A DNA stretch of 64,000 nt from the NCBI RefSeq assembly GCF_022668875.1, contig NZ_JAKGCR010000007.1, positions 1 through 64,000 on the forward strand, in the 5' to 3' direction. Shown here in pieces: positions 29,220-37,700 of the stretch (the first letter of the stretch is position 1; each line of letters starts with the position of its first letter). A program made the position numbers and the translations under genes. The notes beneath the pieces were generated by a model. The model saw only the letters and a program-made list of their open reading frames with translations, searched no databases and was not told the DNA's origin. The DNA is from Domibacillus sp. PGB-M46. Lineage in GTDB: Bacteria; Bacillota; Bacilli; Bacillales; Domibacillaceae.

Positions 29220-30590
29220 ATGAATCTATCATTCTTTCTTTTCTTTGCATTTGTCGTTATTTTAATTATTTTGTTTAGATTCCAGCGTAAAAAATATGCT
29301 TTTCACCGAAAGCGGACAGACTTATTAACAAATCTTCCAAACCGCCGCAGCCTCGAACAGTTTATCGAAGCCCGGACTACACCGCTCAATCTCCCAATTG
29401 CCGTTGTAGTCATTGATCTTGATAATTTCAATTGGATCAATGAAAAATACGGCTATGAAAGCGGCGACAGTGTTTTGGTTGAGTTTTCAGAGCGACTTGC
29501 GTTTTCCGCCCCTGCCCATAGTCTCGCCGCCCGTATTGAAGGAAATAAATTCGCGCTCGCTATACCCGGCACATACAGCCGCGAGGAAATTCAGACGATG
29601 CTTGCTGACCAGTTTCTTTCCCTGCAAAGCCCATTTTATATTTCCGGCGCCCCAGTTCACCTTACTTTTTCAGCAGGTGTTGCCCTGGCTCCCGAGGATG
29701 GAAGGAACGGCCACACGCTTTTACTTCATGCTGAGCGGGCTCTGCGCCATGTAAAGCATCATGGAAAAAACAATCTTGTGCTGTACAATACGTCTTTTCA
29801 ACGGCAGGACCTCGAACTTCAGCTGGCTATGAGCTTCCGAAGCGCTCTTCAAAACGGCGAATTTTTCTTGTGTTATCAGCCTAAATTGAGCATTCACAGT
29901 GGAAAGGCTGATTCTGTTGAAGCACTTATTCGCTGGAACAGCCCGATTCACGGTACAGTATCACCTGCTTTATTTATTCCGGTTGCTGAAAAAAACGGAT
30001 TTATCTTCGATTTAACAAAATGGATCTTACAGGAAGCCTGCCGTCAGATAAAAAAATGGTCAGAAACGAATCATACATTTCAGCGAGTGGCTGTTAATAT
30101 TTCTGCACCGCTGTTTTTATCAGACCGGCTGCCTGAAATGATTCATGATATTCTTCATGACTGTAAGCTGGATGCCCGGTTTCTTGAACTGGAAATAACG
30201 GAAACAGCAGTGATGGAAGACTTTCAAAATGCCTGCCGTATTATCACTCTGCTGAAAAAAGAAGGCATTACCATTTCACTGGACGATTTTGGAACAGGCG
30301 TTTCATCACTGACGCATTTGAAAAACCTTCCGATTGATACACTTAAAATCGACAAGTCCTTTATTAACGAAATTCATACTTCTTTTGAAGACAAAGCACT
30401 TGTTGAAATGATTATTCAGCTGGCAAACTTATTCGGGCTGTCCGTTACGGCAGAAGGCGTGGAAAAACAAGAGCAGATGAACGTGCTGCAAAGGCTGGGC
30501 TGCGACTCCATTCAAGGTTATTTAATCAGCCGGCCTGAGCTTCCTGATGTTTTGGATGCTTATTTTACGGAAAAAAAATATGGTTCCTAA
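29220..30590 (+). CDS. Membrane c-di-GMP phosphodiesterase (degenerate GGDEF + EAL)
   Basis: 456 residues: one N-terminal membrane helix (about 3-19), a GGDEF domain (about 33-190) whose signature is EGNKF (107-111) instead of GGDEF, so cyclase activity is unlikely, and an EAL domain (about 205-450). The EAL catalytic set looks complete: EALIRW (234-236), NIS, ELEITET, DDFGTG, KIDKSFI and TAEGVE. Expected to hydrolyse c-di-GMP and favour swimming over biofilm. Divergent from sigma-D-controlled motAB with 205 bases between them. Confidence 0.9.
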   Translation: MNLSFFLFFAFVVILIILFRFQRKKYAFHRKRTDLLTNLPNRRSLEQFIEARTTPLNLPIAVVVIDLDNFNWINEKYGYESGDSVLVEFSERLAFSAPAHSLAARIEGNKFALAIPGTYSREEIQTMLADQFLSLQSPFYISGAPVHLTFSAGVALAPEDGRNGHTLLLHAERALRHVKHHGKNNLVLYNTSFQRQDLELQLAMSFRSALQNGEFFLCYQPKLSIHSGKADSVEALIRWNSPIHGTVSPALFIPVAEKNGFIFDLTKWILQEACRQIKKWSETNHTFQRVAVNISAPLFLSDRLPEMIHDILHDCKLDARFLELEITETAVMEDFQNACRIITLLKKEGITISLDDFGTGVSSLTHLKNLPIDTLKIDKSFINEIHTSFEDKALVEMIIQLANLFGLSVTAEGVEKQEQMNVLQRLGCDSIQGYLISRPELPDVLDAYFTEKKYGS

Positions 30591-30591
30591 A

Positions 30592-30628
30592 AAAGCCGCA
30601 GCCTCCATGTTGGAAGCTGCGGCTTTTT
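30592..30628. terminator. Bidirectional terminator between the phosphodiesterase gene and hmp
   Basis: AAAAAGCCGCAGC and GCTGCGGCTTTTT arms around a 13-base loop. Confidence 0.88.
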
Positions 30629-30630
30629 CA

Positions 30631-31830
30631 TTATGCCTGCAAGGCCATTGCCGGCCCGAAAAATTCATATTTGATATTTTGCTCGCTGAAGCCAAGCTCG
30701 GTTAAATGGCGAACGACAGCTTGCATAAACGGCACCGGACCGCATACATAGCAGGTGCTTTGCGGATCAAGAACATCTTGTAAAAAGCTTTTACTAATAT
30801 AGCCGGTTACATCACATACATCCGACTCATTTTTTTTCTCTTCATAAGCCACGTACATCTTTCCATTGGAAAGACGACTTATTTGTTCCGCCGCTTCTTC
30901 TTCAAATGCACGTGCCTCTTTGTTTCGTGCCGCTTGAATCAGAACCGTTTGCCGGTCTGGTTCATTTTGTGCAATCGAGCCAAGCATTGCCATCATCGGT
31001 GTGATCCCTACTCCGCCCGCAATAAGCGCCACAGGCTGTGTGCCTTGTTCTAAATAAAAATCACCGGCTGGCGCACTGACTTCCAATGTATCGCCTTCTT
31101 GCAGCTGGTCATGAAGGTAAACAGACACTTTTCCTTCCGGATTCTGATCGGCTTCCCGTTTGACAGAAATGCGGAAAGAATGGGACCCAGGTGCTTGTGA
31201 CAAGCTGTATTGGCGGTTCACTAAAAACTCTTCTCCAGGGATGGAGGTCCGAATCGTAATATACTGTCCTGGCAGATAAGCCGGCACAGGCTCGCCGTCC
31301 TTTGCTTTTAAATAGAAGGAAGTAATCAATGAGCTTTCTTTTACTTTTCTTTGAATCACGAACTCTTTAAAATCCTTCCAGCCATGCTGCTGCCGTTCTG
31401 CCTGGTCATACATTTCTTTTTCTACATCGATAAATATTTGAGCAATAACCCCGTATGCTTCTGCCCATGCATTAATGATGTCGTCTGTCGCCGCTTGGCC
31501 GAGCACGCCTTTGATCGCCTTCAGCAAATATTCCCCTACAATCGGATAATGTTCGGCCTTGATGGCAAGACTGCGATGCTTGTGGGCAATTTGTTTAACA
31601 GCCGGAAGCAGTACTTCAAGCTGATCAATGTACTTGGCTGCAGCATAAACTGTATTGGCCAAAGCCGTTTGCTGACGTCCTTTCGACTGGTTGGCATGAT
31701 TAAAAATATTGAGCAGCTCGGGGTGGGCTTCAAACATCGTTCTATAGAAATAAGTTGTGATTTCAACACCGTGTGTTTCCAAAATAGGAGCAGTTGATTT
31801 AACGATATCGATTGTTTTTTGTGATAGCAC
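30631..31830 (-). CDS. hmp: Flavohemoglobin Hmp, nitric oxide dioxygenase
   Basis: 399-residue fusion: globin domain (about 1-140; proximal His in IAHKHRSLAIK and the distal-side Tyr/Gln region near ITTYFYRTMF), FAD-binding domain (RQYSLSQAP) and NAD-binding domain (ALIAGGVGITPMMAML, YVCGPVPFMQAVV). Oxidises NO to nitrate with O2 and NADH. The start is GTG with GGGGGA six bases upstream. Divergent from nsrR; the promoter (TTGTTT 31903-31908, 17 bases, TATAAA 31880-31885, minus strand) is followed directly by an NsrR site. Confidence 0.96.
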   Translation of the reverse strand: MLSQKTIDIVKSTAPILETHGVEITTYFYRTMFEAHPELLNIFNHANQSKGRQQTALANTVYAAAKYIDQLEVLLPAVKQIAHKHRSLAIKAEHYPIVGEYLLKAIKGVLGQAATDDIINAWAEAYGVIAQIFIDVEKEMYDQAERQQHGWKDFKEFVIQRKVKESSLITSFYLKAKDGEPVPAYLPGQYITIRTSIPGEEFLVNRQYSLSQAPGSHSFRISVKREADQNPEGKVSVYLHDQLQEGDTLEVSAPAGDFYLEQGTQPVALIAGGVGITPMMAMLGSIAQNEPDRQTVLIQAARNKEARAFEEEAAEQISRLSNGKMYVAYEEKKNESDVCDVTGYISKSFLQDVLDPQSTCYVCGPVPFMQAVVRHLTELGFSEQNIKYEFFGPAMALQA

Positions 31831-31855
31831 AATAATTCCCCCTGGGTCTTTTTAA

Positions 31856-31878
31856 AAGATACATTTTTAATACATCTT
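31856..31878 (-). promoter_or_regulatory. NsrR operator at the hmp promoter
   Basis: 23-base near-palindrome beginning AAGATACATTT and ending TAATACATCTT. It differs from the published 11-1-11 NsrR consensus (AAGATGCATTT, one base, AAATACATCTT) at two positions. It lies directly after the hmp -10 element, so [4Fe-4S]-NsrR should block hmp until NO damages the cluster. Confidence 0.85.
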
Positions 31879-31995
31879 ATTTATACGCCACCTGTCCCTG
31901 AAAAACAATATTAAAAAGTATGTTTAAAAAAACGTTCACAATTGCACAAATTTCTCCTTACATGACATAATAGACCTATAGGACAGGTGAGAACG

Positions 31996-32442
31996 ATGAA
32001 ACTAACCCTTTATACAGACTACTCGCTTCGCATGCTTGTTTTTCTTGGAGCAAAAGAAGAAGGAGAACTATCTAATATAAAAGAAATTGCCGATGCGTAT
32101 AATATTTCAAAAAACCATTTAATGAAAGTGACGCATGAATTAGGCAAGCTCGGCTATATCGAAACAATCCGGGGGCGAAATGGCGGTATCCGCCTGGCAA
32201 AAAAACCTTCTGATATTAATATCGGTGAAGTTGTCCGGAAAACCGAGGATGATTTTCACATTGTTGAATGCTTTGTTGATCCCGGCCGCTGCTCGATCAC
32301 TCCAATTTGCGGACTGCGCCACGTATTTGCGGAAGCACTGCAGGCCTTTCTTGCGGTACTGGATCGTTATACGCTAAATGACTTTTTAGCAGACAAGGAT
32401 ATGCTCCGTATCTTTTTGGAATCCGACGCTTCTATTATGTAA
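31996..32442 (+). CDS. nsrR: NsrR, NO-sensing Rrf2-family repressor
   Basis: 148-residue Rrf2 protein close to B. subtilis NsrR (KLTLYTDYSLR, NISKNHLMKV, ETIRGRNGGIRL, GEVVRKTEDDF). The winged helix covers about residues 1-75; three cluster cysteines are at 92, 99 and 105 (ECFVDPGRC...ICGLRHV), ligating a 4Fe-4S cluster destroyed by NO. The ATG at 31996 has AGGTGAG just upstream; a GTG three codons earlier overlaps it. Promoter TTGCAC with an 18-base spacer to CATAAT. Divergent from its target hmp. Confidence 0.95.
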   Translation: MKLTLYTDYSLRMLVFLGAKEEGELSNIKEIADAYNISKNHLMKVTHELGKLGYIETIRGRNGGIRLAKKPSDINIGEVVRKTEDDFHIVECFVDPGRCSITPICGLRHVFAEALQAFLAVLDRYTLNDFLADKDMLRIFLESDASIM

Positions 32443-32496
32443 GTAATCACCTTTTTTGATAAACTGTCTATATTACATAGGCAAAGGAGAATATCG

Positions 32497-33726
32497 ATGA
32501 AAACTTTCGAGGAACAGCTCCAAAATTACGCGCAGCTTGCAGTCACAACCGGCGTGAATATTCAGCCAGGACAAACACTCGTTGTGCGTGCAGCTATTGA
32601 TTCAGCACAGCTTGTCCGCTTAATCGTAGAAAAAGCTTACCAGGCGGGTGCCAAGCACGTATATGTAGACTGGAGCGATGACACAGTATCTAGATTAAAA
32701 TACATGCTTGCACCCGAAGAGGCTTTTCATGAGTTTCCAGCATGGAACAAACAAATGATGGAATCACTTGCCGAAGAAGGCGCTGCTTTTATGTCGATCG
32801 TCTCGTCCGGACCGGACTTGTTAAAAGGCGTCGATGGAAGACGGATTGCGGCTTATCAGAAAGCGGCCGGCACAGCGATGAAAAAGTACCGCGAATACAT
32901 TCAGTCAGACAAAGTAAGCTGGACGGTCATCGCAGCTCCTTCACAGGATTGGGCCGATAAAGTATTTGAGGATCTTCCACAGGAAGATCGGGTTCCAGCC
33001 CTATGGGACGCCATTTTTAAAGCGGTACGTGCGGATCATGAGGATGCTGTTCAATCCTGGAAAAACCATGATGCCCGCCTTGTAGAAAAAGTCACAGAGT
33101 TAAACAAGCAGCATTTTAAAACGCTTCATTATACTGCGCCCGGCACGGACTTAACGATTGATCTGCCAGACACGCACCTATGGGTCGGAGCCGGCAGTAT
33201 AAATGAGCAGGGCCATAGCTTCATGGCGAATATGCCGACCGAAGAAGTTTTCACAGTCCCGGTTAAAACCGGTGTGAACGGATACGTAAAAGCAACAAAG
33301 CCGCTCAGCTATGCGGGCAATATTATTGATGGCTTTACAGTTACGTTTAAGGATGGACGAATCGTGGATGTATCGGCCGAGCAGGGTGAAGAAGTATTAA
33401 AGCAGCTGATCGATACAGATGAAGGTTCGCATTATCTTGGAGAGGTGGCACTCGTTCCTCATGACTCCCCTATTTCCAATGCAGGTATCCTGTTTTTCAA
33501 CACGCTTTTCGATGAAAATGCATCCAATCACCTTGCGATCGGCAGTGCATATGCATTTTGTATTGAAGGCGGCAAGGGAATGTCGCAGGAGGAGCTCGAG
33601 AAAAACGGTTTAAACACGAGCATCACTCACGTTGATTTTATGATCGGTTCTGCTGAAATGAATATTGACGGTATTAAAGCAGACGGCACACGTGAAGCGG
33701 TTTTCCGCAACGGCAACTGGGCATAA
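32497..33726 (+). CDS. ampS: Aminopeptidase AmpS (M29 family)
   Basis: 409-residue cytoplasmic metalloaminopeptidase. M29 metal-site regions are recognisable: MPTEEVFT, YLGEVALVPHDSPI, ASNHLAIGSAYAF and ITHVDFMIGS, providing the Glu, His and Asp ligands of the two-metal centre. AAAGGAG precedes the ATG. In B. subtilis ampS neighbours mreBH; here mreBH is about 10 kb downstream, with the glt and argF block between. Confidence 0.94.
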   Translation: MKTFEEQLQNYAQLAVTTGVNIQPGQTLVVRAAIDSAQLVRLIVEKAYQAGAKHVYVDWSDDTVSRLKYMLAPEEAFHEFPAWNKQMMESLAEEGAAFMSIVSSGPDLLKGVDGRRIAAYQKAAGTAMKKYREYIQSDKVSWTVIAAPSQDWADKVFEDLPQEDRVPALWDAIFKAVRADHEDAVQSWKNHDARLVEKVTELNKQHFKTLHYTAPGTDLTIDLPDTHLWVGAGSINEQGHSFMANMPTEEVFTVPVKTGVNGYVKATKPLSYAGNIIDGFTVTFKDGRIVDVSAEQGEEVLKQLIDTDEGSHYLGEVALVPHDSPISNAGILFFNTLFDENASNHLAIGSAYAFCIEGGKGMSQEELEKNGLNTSITHVDFMIGSAEMNIDGIKADGTREAVFRNGNWA

Positions 33727-33731
33727 TGGCT

Positions 33732-33763
33732 AAAAAAAGATCCCGGGGTTCTCGGGATCTTTT
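33732..33763. terminator. Bidirectional terminator between ampS and gltC
   Basis: AAAAAGATCCCG and CGGGATCTTTTTTT arms. Confidence 0.9.
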
Positions 33764-33764
33764 T

Positions 33765-34676
33765 TTAAAAGCTAAATTCGTTTAACCGGTTGTAATATTT
33801 AATCAAAAATTCATAAAACAGCTTCTCAGACGGCGGCAGCATCCTTGATTTCGTCATGATGACCCCTACAGTCCGGGTCACACGCGGCACGCTGACCGGA
33901 ATACTGACAGTCCCTACCGGCGTTTGGTCAATCAGCAGTGTTTCTGGCAGGAGACTCACACCAAGCCCTGCTTCCACTAACCCTTTAATCGTATAAATAT
34001 CCTCACTTTCAAAAGCCACAGACGGTTCGAAATTTACTTTTCTGCATGCATCAAGAACAAGTGCCCGCATATCATATCCTGTACGAAACAAGACAAACTG
34101 ATCGTCCACCAAGTCACGAAGATTAATCGACGACTGCTTAGCTAAACGGTGGTGAGTCGGAATAAGGGCTCTCATGTGCTCAGAGAAAAAAACATGTGTG
34201 TTGATTTCAGCCGTCGGCTCCGGAACAGGTGATACAAAGGCAAGATCGATTTCCCCCTTTTCCACGCGTTCACGCAGTTCCCGGTTGGAACCTTGTTTAA
34301 AATCAAAGCCAACATCCGAGTATTGATTTCGAAAAGCAGAAATGACACGGGGCAATGTTTTTGTGGCTAAGGAATTCGGAAAACCAAGGCGGATTTTGCC
34401 GGCTTCCGGGTTTAAATAATCTTCAATTGCTTTTACTGCTTTATCCATCGCTTCCATCGCCACAAGAGCATGGTCGTAAAAAATACGCCCTGCATGGGTC
34501 AGGCGGACGCTGCGTCCTTCGCGCAAAAAAAGCTCAACGCCAAGTTCATCTTCGAGCTTGGCAATTTGGCGGCTGACAGCAGACTGCGCAACATGCAGAT
34601 GAAAAGCGGCTTCCGTCATATGTTCCTGGCGCGCCACTTCCATGAAGTATTTCACTTGTCTCATTTCCATTTTCAT
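33765..34676 (-). CDS. gltC: GltC, LysR-type activator of glutamate synthase genes
   Basis: 303-residue LysR regulator: winged helix in about residues 1-65 (QVKYFMEVARQEHMTEAA, HVAQSAVSRQIAKLE) and an effector-binding domain beyond 90. Sequence and divergent position next to gltA identify it as GltC, which activates gltAB with 2-oxoglutarate and represses with glutamate. The start is uncertain among three in-frame ATGs (34676, 34670, 34664); 34676 has the best spacing from AGGAG, while B. subtilis GltC aligns from 34670. Confidence 0.92.
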   Translation of the reverse strand: MKMEMRQVKYFMEVARQEHMTEAAFHLHVAQSAVSRQIAKLEDELGVELFLREGRSVRLTHAGRIFYDHALVAMEAMDKAVKAIEDYLNPEAGKIRLGFPNSLATKTLPRVISAFRNQYSDVGFDFKQGSNRELRERVEKGEIDLAFVSPVPEPTAEINTHVFFSEHMRALIPTHHRLAKQSSINLRDLVDDQFVLFRTGYDMRALVLDACRKVNFEPSVAFESEDIYTIKGLVEAGLGVSLLPETLLIDQTPVGTVSIPVSVPRVTRTVGVIMTKSRMLPPSEKLFYEFLIKYYNRLNEFSF

Positions 34677-34691
34677 CCACACTCCTGACTC

Positions 34692-34706
34692 ATATCATTT
34701 TGAGAT
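34692..34706. promoter_or_regulatory. GltC-like box I between gltC and gltA
   Basis: ATATCATTTTGAGAT, an imperfect 5-5-5 dyad of the T-N11-A LysR type, one base from the B. subtilis gltA box I as I recall it (ATCTCATTTTGAGAT). It sits 22 bases before the gltA -35. Confidence 0.75.
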
Positions 34707-34727
34707 CAATAACTGATTAATAATATA

Positions 34728-34756
34728 TTGATTGTATCATTTCTGAACCCTACAAT
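34728..34756 (+). promoter_or_regulatory. gltA promoter
   Basis: TTGATT (34728-34733), 17-base spacer, TACAAT (34751-34756); transcription is expected near 34763, 37 bases before the gltA start codon. Confidence 0.75.
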
Positions 34757-34799
34757 AAATATAACAGAAAAAGATGATTTGAACGCGGAGGTGCACAAC

Positions 34800-37700
34800 A
34801 TGAATCTATACGGTTACCCAGAAAAACAGGGCTTATATGATCCGAAAAATGAACATGATGCCTGCGGTATCGGTTTTATTGCAAATATAAAAGGTCGTCC
34901 ATCCCACAAAATTGTGCAGGATGGTATTCATATGCTTTGCCGTTTGGAACACCGCGGCGGAAACTTAAACGGAACAACTGGCGATGGCGCAGGAATTATG
35001 CTGCAAATCTGCGATGATTTTTTCCGTAAAGAGTGCGAAAATTTAAACATTACGTTACCTGCTCCATATGATTATGCAGTCGGTATGTTCTTTTTACCAC
35101 AAAACGAAAAAGAACGTGAGCAAATTCAAGTAGAAACAGAATTAATTCTTCACGAAGAAGGCTTAAAATTGCTTGGCTGGCGTGACGTTCCGGTTAACCC
35201 GGAAGCAGCTGGACCAGAAGCGCTTGTGATCGCTCCCTATGTGATGCAGCTATTTGTCGAAAAAAGCAAAAAGCACGAAACAGAAAAAGATTTTGAACGT
35301 GCGCTTTATGTAATGAGAAAACGTGTCGAAAATGAGATCGGAAATAACCCAGATGTAAAAGGCTCATTCTACATCCCAAGCTTTTCAACACGGACCATTA
35401 TTTATAAAGGAATGCTGACGCCTGAACAAATCGATCAGTATTATGTTGATCTGGCAAAAGAAGACTATCAATCTGCTTTTTCCCTTGTTCACTCGCGTTT
35501 TAGTACAAACACATTCCCAAGCTGGGAACGTGCGCATCCGTACCGCTATTTAATTCACAACGGTGAAATTAATACAAACCGCGGAAATGTAAGCTGGATG
35601 CAATCGCGTGAGAAAGCCGGCTATTCTAAACTGTTTGGCGATCAATACAAAGACCTTCTGCCAGTTATCGATACAAACGGCAGTGACTCGGCAATGCTTG
35701 ATAACGCCATCGAATTTTTAACACTTTCAGGCCGCTCCCTTCCGCATGCAGCGATGATGCTGATTCCGGAACCATGGGACCGCGATCCGCATATGGCAGA
35801 TCCAAAGCTTGCTTTTTATGAATACCACAGCTGCTTAATGGAGCCATGGGATGGACCAACCTCTATTTCTTTCACAGATGGACGCAAAATCGGAACAATC
35901 CTTGACCGTAATGGCTTGCGCCCGGCTCGTTACTACGTAACAGATGACGATCATATTATCTACTCATCTGAAGTAGGTACGATTGAAGTAGATGAAAAAC
36001 GCATCGTGAAAAAAGAAACAGTCAGCGCTGGTGAAATGCTACTTGTTGATTTAGAGGAAGGACGCATTGTTTCTGACGAAGAAATCAAGCAGGAAATCAC
36101 AACAGCAGAGCCTTACCGTGAATGGCTTGATCAAAACCTAGTGCACATTACGGACCTTGAAGATGCGTCTGGTGCAAAGGAAGAAGCTTTTACTGAAAAA
36201 GAAATGCTGAACCTTCATAAAGCATTCGGCTACACGTTCGATGAGCTGACAAAACAAATTGCCCCAATGGCGACAGAAAAAACCGATCCAATCGGTTCAA
36301 TGGGTTATGATGCACCGCTTGCTGTTTTGTCTGAGCGTCCACAGCTTTTATACAACTATTTTAAACAGCTGTTCGCACAAGTAACGAACCCGCCAATCGA
36401 TGCGATTCGCGAAGATAACGTTGTATCCATGATGACGCTTCTTGGCAATGAAGGAAACATTTTGGCTCCTTCAGCCGAAAACAGCCGTCGTATTCGCTTA
36501 GAAACACCGATTCTTGGCGAAAAAGAATGGAATAAAATCGTACAGAATCAAAATCCTGCATTCCAAACAGCTACTCTTTCTCTTCTATTTAATACGAAAG
36601 AAAAAGTAGATTTGGCCGATACAATGACAGCTTTGTATAAACAGGCAGATGCAGCAATTGAAAGTGGCGCATCTATTCTGATCTTGTCAGACCGAGGCGT
36701 AACAAACAAACAAGCAGCGGTCCCTGCCCTTCTTGCTGTGAGCGGTATTCATCAGCATTTAATCAAAAACGGACGCCGTACAAATGTCAGCCTTGTGCTT
36801 GATACAGCAGAAGCACGTGACGTACATCAATTCTGCTGCTTGATTGGCTACGGCGCAGATGCGATTTACCCATACCTTGCGATTGCTTCCCTCCGCTCAA
36901 TGGTAGCAGACGGAACAATTCCAGGCATGACAACAGAAGAAGCTGAGAAAAACTACAACTACGCAGCAACAAGCGGCATCATTAAAGTAATGGCGAAAAT
37001 GGGGATTTCCACCGTTCAAAGTTACCGCGGTGCACAAATTTTCGAAGCAGTCGGTATTGGACGCGAAGTAATCGAAACATACTTTACAGGCACGACAACA
37101 GCGCTAAGCGGTATTACGCTTGATGTGGTACTTCAAGAAACGCTTGTCCGCCATCACGACGCATTCGGTAAAGGTGAATTCACAGACCCGACTCTTGATT
37201 CAAGCGGTGAATTCCAATGGAGACGCACAGGTGAAAAACACGCCTTTAATCCAAAAACGATCCACATGCTCCAGCATGCGGCACGAACAAATAACTACGA
37301 GCTTTATAAAGAATACTCAGAGCTTGTAAACGAAGAAAATATTATGTTCCTTCGTGGATTGCTAGATTTAGATTTCACTGCCCGTCCATCGGTTTCGCTC
37401 GATGAAGTTGAACCACTTGAAAGTATCTTTAAACGCTTTAAGTCCGGTGCCATGTCTTATGGTTCTATTAGTAAAGAAGCCCATGAATCACTGGCTATTG
37501 CCTTGAACCGCCTGGGTGGAAAAAGCAACAGCGGTGAAGGCGGCGAGGATTCAGACCGCTATACACCAGATGTAAACGGAGATATCCGTTCAAGTGCGAT
37601 TAAGCAGGTTGCTTCCGGCCGTTTCGGTGTGACAAGCGAGTACTTAAATACAGCATCTGAGATTCAAATCAAAATGGCCCAAGGCGCAAAGCCGGGCGAA

